From a virus: a stretch of DNA of 28,086 bases. Below are positions 20,441 through 28,086 of this stretch, in pieces. The DNA lies in the IMG/VR virus record IMGVR_UViG_3300046505_000149, positions 1-28,086 of that record; one strand, 5' to 3'. A program made the position numbers and the translations under genes. The stretch's first letter is position 1. Each line of letters opens with the position of its first letter. The notes below the pieces were generated by a model. It was not told where the DNA came from. It made no database searches and saw nothing but the letters and a program-made list of their open reading frames with translations.

Positions 20441-21028
20441 ATGAAACGTTTCCCCGCCTTCTCTCTTGTTTTGTTCGCGTTCATCGCGTTCCTCTGTACT
20501 GGGGCTCGGTCGCATCGCTGGATTCCACCGCAGCCGGTGTCGGGGGGCGGTGCCGGCACAGTCAAGGACTCCTACGCGGGAACCTATAATTGGCAGTGGA
20601 CTTTTGGGGACAGCGGAGGCTACACGGGGGCTTCGGCCAAGTTTACGGCGACCGCAAGTTACACGAGCACGCAGGCGACTATTCGGCTAAAGCGGAATGG
20701 AACGGGTGGCCCCGGAAACGTTGAGGTGAGGATCTATGCGGACAATGCGGGCGTGGAGGGAACGCTGCTGGCGACGAGTGGCTCCGTTCCCTGTTCTTCC
20801 CTAGACCCATCGGGCGCGGTTCAGGTGTTTCCAAACCTAGTCTACTCATTCACAGCCCCGACGGCTTATCATATTGCCGTATTTTACACCGGCACACCCG
20901 ACGATGGGTCTAACTGTCCACAGGTAATGTATGACGATAGGATCGGGCACGACTTTCGTGGGTACTACGGGAGTTGGATGACTGCCCTAGATGACGGCTC
21001 TTTGAGATTCCAGATTTACGGTAACTGA
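20441..21028 (+). CDS. exported beta-rich protein
   Basis: A 195-residue protein with a clear signal peptide (MKRFPAFSLVLFAFIAFLCT, cleavage near residues 22-24). The rest is strands and turns rich in Gly, Thr and Tyr: YNWQWTFGDSGGYTGASAKF, ATIRLKRNGTGGPGNVEVRI, YSFTAPTAYHIAVFYTG. This resembles a jelly-roll or carbohydrate-binding type sandwich, in which the ‘VEVRIYADNAGVEGTLLA’ segment is typical of extracellular adhesion modules. Base composition is lower in GC than the morphogenesis genes. It follows the fibre gene by three bases and precedes the beta-helix gene by two, so the three are coupled. Receptor or glycan binding is inferred. Confidence 0.65.
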   Translation: MKRFPAFSLVLFAFIAFLCTGARSHRWIPPQPVSGGGAGTVKDSYAGTYNWQWTFGDSGGYTGASAKFTATASYTSTQATIRLKRNGTGGPGNVEVRIYADNAGVEGTLLATSGSVPCSSLDPSGAVQVFPNLVYSFTAPTAYHIAVFYTGTPDDGSNCPQVMYDDRIGHDFRGYYGSWMTALDDGSLRFQIYGN

Positions 21029-21030
21029 CC

Positions 21031-23331
21031 ATGAAGCGTTTACTCGTTATCTTCCTCCTCGCCTGCACCGTAGAGGCGTCCGACTACACGATTGATTCCT
21101 CGCGCCTTCCCTCCGGTGGGACATGGGCGGGTGTTGGCGTGACTGGCGGGATTGACCAATATCGTCCTGGTGGAGTCAATGCCCGCCCGTCCGGGAGCGG
21201 CACGACTATCACCATCACGAGTGCAATTCCAGGTTCGGCGCTGATTGCCTCGGGCTCCACCACGACTACCACGGGTTCCATTTCGGCGGGCTCAAACCAG
21301 TTGACGGTGGCGTCCCCAACTTCCTTTTCGGCGCACATGGGACTCAACCTGAAGGGAGCGATTGAAACGGTTCGCGGAGTGATTGGAACGGGCGCTACCT
21401 CATCCGGCAATCTCACGATCACCATTAACAGCACCCCGTACACCATCTCCGTAGTAGCTGGGGACACTGCCATTCAGGTCAGAGATAAGATCGTTACGGG
21501 ACTTGCTGCGGCGGGCACAGTCACTGCCGGTAACGAAAACTACAACGACCACCCGGCTTGGTCCTGTGCGACGGTGGCGTATGATGCAAATACTGCCCAC
21601 TCGACATGGTCTGCTGGGTCTACGGGAGTCGTCTCCAACAGCGGGCACGACAGCTTCACGGTCAGTTACGCGGATTTCATCACGCTGATTTCATCGGTCA
21701 ATGGATCGGTGCTGACCCTGGCGGATAATGCGATAGCGACGGTTGCCGGCCTCCCCGTGTGGCACGAGGATTCGCAGGCTTTCATCGCGGCCAATAATGG
21801 AGCCGTCGCCGGGTCCGTCGTTTACATGCCCAATGGCACATATCGAATCACCACCCTGAATGACGTCCGCCAGTTCAATCCCAAGTCCGACATCACATGG
21901 CGCGGGCAGAGCAAGGCGGGCACAATCTGGATACCCACTGGTTGGCCCCCAATCGAAACGACTAACGGGAATTTCGGTAGCCCAATCACAATCACAGGCG
22001 GAGCCACAAAGGGCAGCAGGACTCTTTCCTTGGCTGACGCGAGCGGGGTTGCGGTGGGCAAGATGATCCAGATAACGCAGCTCAATCCCGCCTATGTTCG
22101 TTACAATGCGAATTACTGGTCGATCGCCTCGTGGGTCGGACACGACATCAATCGGCTCATGTCGATTATGCTGATGGTGACGGCGCGGGATACGGTATCG
22201 AATCCCAACACCATCACGATTGATCGCCCCCTGCCGATCAACATGACGGACACGCCGCAGATCACCGTCTGTTCCACCCTCACGTCCAAGGTCGGGTTTG
22301 AAGATTTGACGATTGACTGCTCGGGATGCTCACCGGGACTCCGCTTCTTCTACGCCAACGACTGCTGGGTCTATAACGTCTTGTTCAAGACGATGGTGGC
22401 GCGGTCCATCTGGTTCTCAGAGGTCACGAATTGCACGGTCAAGCACTGTGACTTTTCCGGCCACTATGTCAGCGGAGACCAGTACGGGGCGAACCACGAG
22501 AATCTGGATTTCTACGAGAATTGCTGCTGGAACATTGTAGAGGACTGCTGGTTCTACGATGCGGGGTTTACCCCGTTCATGTGGGGAGACTGGCAGGGCG
22601 GGTGTGTTGGGAACGCTTTTGTCTACAACTACCAGGACAGCATGACCCAACTGGCCGATAATGGTTCGGGGCCAATGGCAATCGACATCAACCACGGCGC
22701 TTGGAATATGTTCAATCTGGTTGAGGGAAACTATGTCGAGAACATCTCGGCTGATGGCTATTACGCAGGGGACGGTTATTGCACCATTGCCCGCAACCGG
22801 GTGACTGGTTGGTTCTCCCACAATTCCACCTATTTGGATCATGCTGCGATTGTGCTCTCACACTGGTCGGTCTATGAGAACGTGGTTGGCAACATTCTTG
22901 GGACCAGCGGGCACTCCACCATTTATCAGGCCAGCGGGTACACCGATTTCCAGGCTCCGCATATCTACCGGCTTGGTTACGCCACGAGCGGCAGCCGGGC
23001 AGGGGGCGACACTTTTCTGTCCAACCCCGCCAGCTCAAGTGCGGGCGATTCCAACGTGGAAGCAACACTGGTACGCGTAGGCAATTACAACTACGTGAAC
23101 AACGCGATTCCTGCCGGCGAGACTCTCGGGGGTACGACCGTCCCGAACAGCTACATCTATGCCTCTAAACCAGCGTGGTTCGGCAGCCTGACATGGCCTG
23201 CATTCGACCCGGCCAACCCTAGCGCGAATGCCATGACGCAGGTCCCTGCCGGCTATCGCTATATCAATGGGCAAGACCCGCCAGCGGAAGGCGACACGAC
23301 CCGCCGAGTCGGCTTCCTTGTTATCCATTGA
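21031..23331 (+). CDS. exported right-handed beta-helix protein, pectate lyase-like fold
   Basis: A 766-residue protein with a signal peptide (MKRLLVIFLLACTVEA, cleavage likely before SDYT). The N-terminal ~200 residues are Gly/Ser/Thr-rich beta sequence. From ~235, DSQAFIAANNGAVAGSVVYM followed by PNGTYRI is the standard entry of a pectin-lyase-fold domain. Beta-helix coils run to ~600, with repeats such as EDLTIDCSGC, NDCWVYNVLFKT, VTNCTVKHCDFSG and DYYENC-type turns. Several Cys suit an exported protein. Phage beta-helix proteins commonly degrade capsules or lipopolysaccharide, but catalytic residues could not be assigned. Lower GC than the phage backbone suggests acquisition. Confidence 0.75.
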   Translation: MKRLLVIFLLACTVEASDYTIDSSRLPSGGTWAGVGVTGGIDQYRPGGVNARPSGSGTTITITSAIPGSALIASGSTTTTTGSISAGSNQLTVASPTSFSAHMGLNLKGAIETVRGVIGTGATSSGNLTITINSTPYTISVVAGDTAIQVRDKIVTGLAAAGTVTAGNENYNDHPAWSCATVAYDANTAHSTWSAGSTGVVSNSGHDSFTVSYADFITLISSVNGSVLTLADNAIATVAGLPVWHEDSQAFIAANNGAVAGSVVYMPNGTYRITTLNDVRQFNPKSDITWRGQSKAGTIWIPTGWPPIETTNGNFGSPITITGGATKGSRTLSLADASGVAVGKMIQITQLNPAYVRYNANYWSIASWVGHDINRLMSIMLMVTARDTVSNPNTITIDRPLPINMTDTPQITVCSTLTSKVGFEDLTIDCSGCSPGLRFFYANDCWVYNVLFKTMVARSIWFSEVTNCTVKHCDFSGHYVSGDQYGANHENLDFYENCCWNIVEDCWFYDAGFTPFMWGDWQGGCVGNAFVYNYQDSMTQLADNGSGPMAIDINHGAWNMFNLVEGNYVENISADGYYAGDGYCTIARNRVTGWFSHNSTYLDHAAIVLSHWSVYENVVGNILGTSGHSTIYQASGYTDFQAPHIYRLGYATSGSRAGGDTFLSNPASSSAGDSNVEATLVRVGNYNYVNNAIPAGETLGGTTVPNSYIYASKPAWFGSLTWPAFDPANPSANAMTQVPAGYRYINGQDPPAEGDTTRRVGFLVIH

Positions 23332-23335
23332 TCCC

Positions 23336-23602
23336 GTGAGTACCGATCAACAGTCGACCCCCCGCCAGCCCTGGCGCTTGGCCTTCTGCGAGCAGGACGG
23401 CATGCCGTCATTCGCGCGGGTCTGCACTGCGCTGATGGTCATCTGCGCGCTCTTCTGGGTGACCTACCTGGTGATCCACAACAAGGCGCTGCCCGACCTG
23501 GGTGGGGCCGCGCTATTCATCACCGTCCTCTACGGCACCAACAAATTCTCGACCATGCTTGAGAAGAAGGACCCGCCGGCGCCGCCCGCGCCTCCTGTTT
23601 GA
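23336..23602 (+). CDS. holin-like protein with two membrane segments
   Basis: An 88-residue protein from GTG 23336, four bases after the beta-helix gene. Two hydrophobic segments, RVCTALMVICALFWVTYLVI and LGGAALFITVLYGTNKF, are joined by a short loop (HNKALPDL), and a charged tail KKDPPAPPAPPV ends the protein. Size, two spans and a polar tail fit class II holins, which open the inner membrane at lysis. An ATG at 23402 would give a shorter form (MPSFARV) and is possible as a second start. There is no endolysin next to it; the lysozyme-like gene is at 3051. Confidence 0.6.
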   Translation: MSTDQQSTPRQPWRLAFCEQDGMPSFARVCTALMVICALFWVTYLVIHNKALPDLGGAALFITVLYGTNKFSTMLEKKDPPAPPAPPV

Positions 23603-23647
23603 ACCCTCTCTATTTTTCACCCGCAACTCAACCCATAGGATCCCACC

Positions 23648-24133
23648 ATGTCATTGCCCTCCGCTCCCTTCGACACCGCAAAATCCATCTTTGCGGGTCT
23701 CGCCATCATTGAACTGACGCCCACCGGCGGCACCAAAGTCGTCTTCGAAAGCCGGCTCCTCACCTCGAAACTCGAGCAGGAAATCAAGGACATCTCCCGA
23801 CCCGATTCCAAGGGCGTGCTCCGCAAGGTGCGCACCGTGCTGACGAAGCAGCAGGAATCGTTCACCTTCGAGATCGACGAGGCGAAGCGCCTGCTCGACA
23901 TCTTCGCCAATTCGCTCGCCGGCCGGGTCACCGGGGTCTGCACCCTCTGGCTGCCGGATCCCGACGACCTCACGGGCAAGATCGCCCTCAAGAGCGAGGT
24001 CGGGTTCGCCTGCACCATCACCCGCGACGGCGACATGCCCTTCGGCAACTCCGAGTTCGCCAAGGCCACGATCAACCTGGAGAGCAACAAGCAGGGCCCG
24101 ATCACCTGGACCGCGGACGCCAGCTACTCCTGA
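23648..24133 (+). CDS. putative major tail (tube) protein
   Basis: A 161-residue protein starting at ATG 23648 (TCCCACC-ATG). It alternates strands and one helix: AIIELTPTGGTKVVFESRLL, VRTVLTKQQESFTFEIDEAK, VTGVCTLWLPDPDDLTGK, SEVGFACTITRDGDMPF, FAKATINLESNKQGPITW. Small beta-barrel folds of this size form tail tubes in siphoviruses, and the gene directly precedes the tail chaperone and tape measure, where the tube gene normally lies. Family name by sequence is uncertain. Confidence 0.65.
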   Translation: MSLPSAPFDTAKSIFAGLAIIELTPTGGTKVVFESRLLTSKLEQEIKDISRPDSKGVLRKVRTVLTKQQESFTFEIDEAKRLLDIFANSLAGRVTGVCTLWLPDPDDLTGKIALKSEVGFACTITRDGDMPFGNSEFAKATINLESNKQGPITWTADASYS

Positions 24134-24168
24134 TCGCCCAGGCCGATCAACCTCCCAGCCAAATCCCG

Positions 24169-24618
24169 ATGAGCACCATCAAACAGAAGACCGCCGTCGT
24201 TGAAATCGAGGGCGGTCCCCGCTTCGAACTCCACCGCATGCGGTGGAAGCCCACCAAAGAGTTCCTCCGCAAGCTCGCCGCGGTGGTCACGCAGCTGATC
24301 CGCGAGGGGCGCCTGGGACAGCTCTCCGCGGCCGACGGCACCGGGAAACTCTCCTTTCTCGATGCGCTGGCCGCGCAGATTCCGGCGATCATCGAGCAGT
24401 CCGAGGAGCTGGTCACGCTCCTCGTGACGCAGAGCACTGACCTCACCCCGGAGAAATTCGACGAGCTGGACGCCCTGGCCGCGAGCGAACTCCTCAGCGC
24501 CGCGCTGGAGGTCAACTGCGACCAAGAACTAAAAAACTCCTGGGCCGGCATCGTGGCAAAGGTCGCAGCCCTCTTGCCGGCCCCCACGGTCGCGGCCGAG
24601 GCACCGAAGACGAGTTGA
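24169..24618 (+). CDS. tail assembly chaperone, zero-frame product (G-type)
   Basis: A 149-residue, mostly helical protein (TKEFLRKLAAVVTQLIREGR, AAQIPAIIEQSEELVTLLVT, LDALAASELLSAALEVNC). It lies between the tube and tape measure genes, the fixed place of the lambda G/GT-type chaperones that hold the tape measure for tail assembly. Codons 121-123 are CTA AAA AAC, forming an A_AAA_AAC slippery site in phase, and the -1 frame after it stays open to 24755. Most ribosomes would end here at TGA 24616-24618. Confidence 0.75.
   Translation: MSTIKQKTAVVEIEGGPRFELHRMRWKPTKEFLRKLAAVVTQLIREGRLGQLSAADGTGKLSFLDALAAQIPAIIEQSEELVTLLVTQSTDLTPEKFDELDALAASELLSAALEVNCDQELKNSWAGIVAKVAALLPAPTVAAEAPKTS
24531..24583 (+). 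promoter_or_regulatory. programmed -1 ribosomal frameshift site with stem-loop
   Basis: The heptamer A AAA AAC occupies 24531-24537, in phase with the upstream gene (codons CTA AAA AAC). Four bases later GGGCCGGCA (24542-24550) pairs perfectly with TGCCGGCCC (24575-24583), a 9-bp stem with a 24-base loop. Loop bases CGTGG (24552-24556) also match CCACG (24584-24588), leaving room for an alternative pairing. This A-rich run stands out in a GC-rich gene that otherwise favours CTC/CTG and AAG. Confidence 0.85.
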
Positions 24619-24755
24619 TGGGGACCCTCTATGTCACCCTGGTCGATGCGGGCTTCGATCCGGCCTACCTCGACCAGTGCACGCTCCTGGATCTCGACCT
24701 CTTCACCCGCCACGTCGCCGAGTTCCGAAAAAAACAAGGGCCGAAGCTCTTCTGA
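24537..24755 (+). CDS. -1 frameshift extension of the tail chaperone (GT-type)
   Basis: After slippage at A_AAA_AAC reading continues from 24537 in the -1 frame with no stop until TGA 24753-24755. This gives 123 + 72 = 195 residues. The first part of the extension is basic and Gly/Arg-rich (LLGRHRGKGRSPLAGPHG), then comes a helical end (YLDQCTLLDLDLFTRHVAEF). In lambda the T part of GT binds the tape measure. The last part could also be read alone from ATG 24618 (45 residues, TGATG overlap), so a separate small gene remains possible. The tape measure starts 15 bases later. Confidence 0.75.
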   Translation, partial: LLGRHRGKGRSPLAGPHGRGRGTEDELMGTLYVTLVDAGFDPAYLDQCTLLDLDLFTRHVAEFRKKQGPKLF

Positions 24756-24770
24756 GCCGGCCCGGCCGCC

Positions 24771-27575
24771 ATGTCCGACCAGGTAGAAATCACCCTCAGC
24801 TTCAAGCCCATCCTCGATGGGCTTCAGCGCTTCGGCACGGCGCTCGAGCAGCGCCTGCAGAAGGTGAGGGATTTCAACAACTCGCTCGCCCAGGGCGCGG
24901 CCGCCACCGAAGCATTGCTCAGCCAGGCGGCCACGGTCCTCGGGATCGCGGCCATCAACAAATACATCGCCAAGGCAGCCGAGGAAGAGCGGGCCCAGAA
25001 GCAGCTCGCGGCCGCCCTGGCGCAGAGCGGGCAGTATTCGAAAAACTGGCTGCAGGAGCTCAACGACCAGGCGGAGGCACTGCAGCGGGTCACGATGTTC
25101 TCGGACGAGGACATAATGGCCGCCCAGCGCACGCTCGCGACCTATGGCGTGCGGGGCGAGAAATTGAAGGAGCTCACAGCGGCCACGCTTGATTTTGCTG
25201 CGGCCCAAGGCATGAGCGGCCAAAATGCGGCAGAACTTGTCGCGAAGACGATTGGCACTTCGGTCAACGCGCTCAGCCGCTACATCGGAGAACTGGACAA
25301 GAGCAAGCCCAAGGTGGAAGGAGTAATTGAGGCATTCGGGCGTTTTTCGAATCAGGCGAGAGCCGCCGTGGTTTTTCCAGATCTTCACGAAGCCGGGGTT
25401 GGCCTTGAACAGATCGAGAAATCGATCGGGCGCATGGCGGAGGGCACATTCGGAACGGCGATCAAATCCTTCGTCGATGGACTGAAGGCGGGTTTTGACA
25501 TGCTGAAGCAATGGGGCTCAGCGATACAGAAACTCCTCCCGGAATCTGACATTCTCCAACGTACCTTACAGGGCATGGGTTCCAGTCTAGGCTGGCTTAT
25601 TGCGATTTTTCTGGGGTTGCTCGCTCCCTTGGTCGCTTTGAAGGGCGGAATCGGGGCTTTAACCATGGCATTTGGAGCCAATGGGGGCCTCTACGGAGCT
25701 CTATTTCTCGCTGGGTTTGCCCTTGGGAATTGGCTAAACCAGCTAAAACTCGGGGGCGCCACGGTCGGAGATTGGATCGCGACCACGATGGCCATGTTCA
25801 TGGGTTGGGGCGCGCAGGTCTGGGGAGCGATTCGAAAGGGCTGGGAGAACATCAGCTTCACTTTCAAGGCCTACATTCCCGTCGTGAAGGTGGACGTGCT
25901 CGAGTTTCTCTCCTGGCTGGCGGACAAATTCAACAATAAGCTCGGCGAGAAACTCGGATTCAAAATCCCAACCGATGGGCTGAAGGAATCGCTGACCGCG
26001 GCGAGAACCGAGGCTGGGAAACTTTACGCCGAGCACGAAAAGAATCTTGCGCAGATAACCAAAGAAACGAAGGAATCGGCCGCCCATTGGGAGGATGTCG
26101 CCAGCGACGTTTTGGCGACAGGAATGGGAGCCGGAACGAAGACGGGCCGCGGTTCGGCTGAGCCGAAGAATGTACCAGGAGGAGTGCCCGACGCCATGGC
26201 TGCTCAGAAAGAAGAAATGGCTCAGACTTTCCTTTGGCAGACGCAGTTACTGAGCGCTCAATTAGCCGGAAACCAGGCGGAGGTCGATCGGCTGCAGCAT
26301 CTCATCGACGAGCGAAAACTGACCAAGGAACTGCAGGAACTCGGAGCGGGATTTGGGCCTGCAATAAAGATACGGCTCACTGCTGAGGATCTCCTCCGCG
26401 ACAAGGAACGGGCCCGGGTAAATGCCGAGATCCAATTCTCGCAGCAGATTGGCGCGCTCGAGATCAAGCGGGCCAACATTGAGGCCAATCGTCTCCTGAC
26501 CACCGAGGAGAAGCAGCGCGAGGTCAACGCGCTCCTGGTCGAGGAAAACACCCTGATCGACAGGAAACTCGCCAAAGATGAGGCGGCGCTGAAGTCCGGC
26601 GTGACTGACCAGGAAAAGACGCGCCTCATGCAGGAGATCGAGCAGCTGCGAAAGCAACTGGCCGACAATACGCGCACCCAGGAGGGCAATCGCCCACTAT
26701 CGATCGGCGAAGGCCTGGCCGCCGGCGCCAACAGCTTCCTCGATGCGATCGGCAACCGCGCGAAGATTGCAGCCGACGCCGTCACCGGTACGCTGAACTC
26801 GGCGCTGCAGGGCACGAGCGATCTCCTCTACAACGTCGCCAGCGGCTCGATGACCTTCGCGCAGGCCTGGGGATCGGCCACGCTGGCGGTTGGCCAGCAA
26901 TTTCTCCGGATGGCCACCGACATGGTGGCGAAACTGATTTGGAAGGCCACGGTCGAGCGCGGGCTCATCGCATTGACGACCGCCCTCCACATTGGCGGGG
27001 AGGCCAGGAAGACAGAGTCCACCGCCACCGGATCCGGCATCCGGCTTGGTCTCATCATCAAAGAGGCCTTGGCGGCCGTCTATCATGGCGCCGTGGCGGC
27101 CTTTTCGGCCATGGCCTCAATTCCCTACGTTGGCCCGATTCTCGCGTTTGCCGCAATGGCGGCCGCGCTCGCAGGGGGCATTTCCCTGGTCTCCAAGATC
27201 GGCCACGCCGAGGGTGGACTGATATCGGGACCTGGCGGGCCGACCGATGACAGCATCTTCACCCGGCTTTCCAATGGGGAATTTGTCGCGAGGGCGGCCG
27301 CCGTCGATCGCTTCGGGCCGGATTTCTTTAATGCGCTCAACGCCGGCGTCCTCGACCTCGCTGCATTGCCCGCCAATGTGGCCGGGCAGATCTCCAGTCC
27401 GGATGCGCCTGGCGGATCCTCCGCAGCGGTCGCCGGCGGCGGGTCATCTCCCCAGCAAGTCCACATCGGAGTGACCGCCCTCGATGTCGGATCCTCCTGG
27501 CAGCAATGGGCAGAGACGCGGAAGGGCCGCCGCTATATCCTCAACATGATCCGCGGCACCGCCCAGGAGGTTTGA
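24771..27575 (+). CDS. tail tape measure protein
   Basis: A 934-residue protein, the longest in the window. Long helical stretches occur at both halves (LDGLQRFGTALEQRLQKVRD near the start; LAKDEAALKSGVTDQEKTRL near 600-640). A hydrophobic region lies at ~273-330 (LGWLIAIFLGLLAPLVALKG and LYGALFLAGFALGNWL), with another near 760-810 (ASIPYVGPILAFAAMAAALA). Near the C-terminus GGPTDDSIFTRLSNGEFVAR and the following AAVDRFGPDFFNALNAG match the end motif of many tape measure proteins. These set the length of the tail and enter the host membrane during injection. At ~934 residues, a tail of roughly 140 nm is suggested by the usual length ratio. Confidence 0.88.
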   Translation: MSDQVEITLSFKPILDGLQRFGTALEQRLQKVRDFNNSLAQGAAATEALLSQAATVLGIAAINKYIAKAAEEERAQKQLAAALAQSGQYSKNWLQELNDQAEALQRVTMFSDEDIMAAQRTLATYGVRGEKLKELTAATLDFAAAQGMSGQNAAELVAKTIGTSVNALSRYIGELDKSKPKVEGVIEAFGRFSNQARAAVVFPDLHEAGVGLEQIEKSIGRMAEGTFGTAIKSFVDGLKAGFDMLKQWGSAIQKLLPESDILQRTLQGMGSSLGWLIAIFLGLLAPLVALKGGIGALTMAFGANGGLYGALFLAGFALGNWLNQLKLGGATVGDWIATTMAMFMGWGAQVWGAIRKGWENISFTFKAYIPVVKVDVLEFLSWLADKFNNKLGEKLGFKIPTDGLKESLTAARTEAGKLYAEHEKNLAQITKETKESAAHWEDVASDVLATGMGAGTKTGRGSAEPKNVPGGVPDAMAAQKEEMAQTFLWQTQLLSAQLAGNQAEVDRLQHLIDERKLTKELQELGAGFGPAIKIRLTAEDLLRDKERARVNAEIQFSQQIGALEIKRANIEANRLLTTEEKQREVNALLVEENTLIDRKLAKDEAALKSGVTDQEKTRLMQEIEQLRKQLADNTRTQEGNRPLSIGEGLAAGANSFLDAIGNRAKIAADAVTGTLNSALQGTSDLLYNVASGSMTFAQAWGSATLAVGQQFLRMATDMVAKLIWKATVERGLIALTTALHIGGEARKTESTATGSGIRLGLIIKEALAAVYHGAVAAFSAMASIPYVGPILAFAAMAAALAGGISLVSKIGHAEGGLISGPGGPTDDSIFTRLSNGEFVARAAAVDRFGPDFFNALNAGVLDLAALPANVAGQISSPDAPGGSSAAVAGGGSSPQQVHIGVTALDVGSSWQQWAETRKGRRYILNMIRGTAQEV

Positions 27576-27578
27576 CCG

Positions 27579-28086
27579 ATGATCGCGACGGCCTTCTCCG
27601 GCATCCCCGTTTTCCTTGTCACCGCGGAACCATCCGGGGACGTCAAACTCACGGTCTCCCGGCTGACCGAACGGCATGCCGGCCGGACGCGCATCGAGGA
27701 ACGCCGCGCACTTGGAGCGACGCTCCGGTGGAAGATGGAATACGCCACAGTTATTGACGATCCCGCAGCCGCGCAGGCCTTCCGCCTGGCGCTCCTGGCC
27801 TATGACAACCGGCCGATCTTGTGTCCATTCTGGCGGGCGGCCGTGCCCTACGGCCAGGCCTCGCTTTTCACAGGCGGCCTCAATTGCACCTGGGAGCCGA
27901 ATTTCGCCACCTGGGAACTGCACACCGGATCGGCGCCGGCGGGATTCACGCCAACCGCGGCCGCGCAGATCGCGCCAATCTTTTGGGGCCGGTTCGACAA
28001 AATGCCGGATCCCGGCCTCATGACGACCGAGGTAATCCAGGATACGATCTCGATCATCGAGACCGGGCCGGCCGCCTACGCGATCG
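27579..28086 (+). CDS. distal tail protein, 3' end beyond the window
   Basis: The frame is open from ATG 27579 through the window edge with 169 full codons visible. It begins FSGIPVFLVTAEPSGDVKLT, includes RRALGATLRWKMEYATVIDD and later FWRAAVPYGQASLFTGGLNC with TWEPNFATWEL. The beta-rich, Trp-rich pattern and the place just after the tape measure are those of distal tail or tail-tip proteins of siphoviruses. Its total length and any C-terminal domain are unknown. Confidence 0.65.
   Translation, partial: MIATAFSGIPVFLVTAEPSGDVKLTVSRLTERHAGRTRIEERRALGATLRWKMEYATVIDDPAAAQAFRLALLAYDNRPILCPFWRAAVPYGQASLFTGGLNCTWEPNFATWELHTGSAPAGFTPTAAAQIAPIFWGRFDKMPDPGLMTTEVIQDTISIIETGPAAYAI

Noticed and set aside
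24725-24740. Second A-run (cgA AAA AAA C) as another slippery site
   Set aside because: A -1 slip here enters a frame that merely shadows the tape measure gene and has Arg/Pro/His-rich nonsense composition. The site at 24531 has better phase, stem and an informative extension.
1-28086. tRNA genes, CRISPR arrays, insertion sequences or rRNA
   Set aside because: No cloverleaf-like segment, spaced repeats, transposase ORF with terminal repeats or rRNA-like sequence was found by reading both strands.

Overview
The window is one strand-biased, tightly packed block of a transposable (Mu-like) bacteriophage or prophage. Every gene I can support is on the + strand. Most neighbours overlap by 1 or 4 bases (ATGA, GTGA or TGATG junctions), and no gene-free stretch reaches 300 bases. 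Diagnostic genes are a MuB-type AAA+ ATPase, a Gam-type DNA-end protector, Mu F- and G-like morphogenesis proteins, a gp28-type large terminase, a gp29/DUF935-type portal, a gpI-type protease joined to scaffold and major capsid, and gp36/gp37-like connector proteins. No tail sheath is visible. A tube-like protein, a tail chaperone with a frameshift signal, a 934-residue tape measure and a distal-tail protein follow. This points to a siphovirus tail on a Mu-like genome, as in B3/D3112-type phages. The host is a GC-rich, probably Gram-negative bacterium. Frequent initiation without a Shine-Dalgarno sequence hints at Verrucomicrobiota or a relative, but that is a guess.

Layout. 1-5894: replication and early genes: MuB, an AP2-like protein, small membrane proteins, Gam, an exported lysozyme-like protein, a protein with a 28-copy (D/A)-A-(R/W) repeat, a zinc-finger-like protein, winged-helix proteins and a stand-alone family X polymerase-like nucleotidyltransferase. 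5891-8579: a head-morphogenesis protein fused to a putative zinc metalloprotease, then a G-like protein. 8623-12320: a lipoprotein and a membrane coiled-coil protein, small DNA-binding proteins and the terminase. 12324-16201: portal and the protease-scaffold-capsid polyprotein. 16282-17529: a double-domain glycosyltransferase cargo gene. 17532-18824: connector and decoration genes. 18863-23331: three consecutive proteins with signal peptides (a collagen-like tail-fibre protein, a beta-rich protein and a right-handed beta-helix protein), the last two visibly lower in GC. 23336-28086: holin-like protein, tail tube, tail chaperone with a canonical A_AAA_AAC slippery site plus a 9-bp stem, tape measure, and a distal tail protein cut by the window end.

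The most notable items are the two-state 9-bp repeat array (GMC-GCC-WGG x28), the row of fibre-type proteins with signal peptides, the metalloprotease fused to a head protein, the protease-scaffold-capsid fusion with an internal in-frame start, and the frameshift site. No RNA gene, CRISPR array, insertion sequence or integrase was seen.
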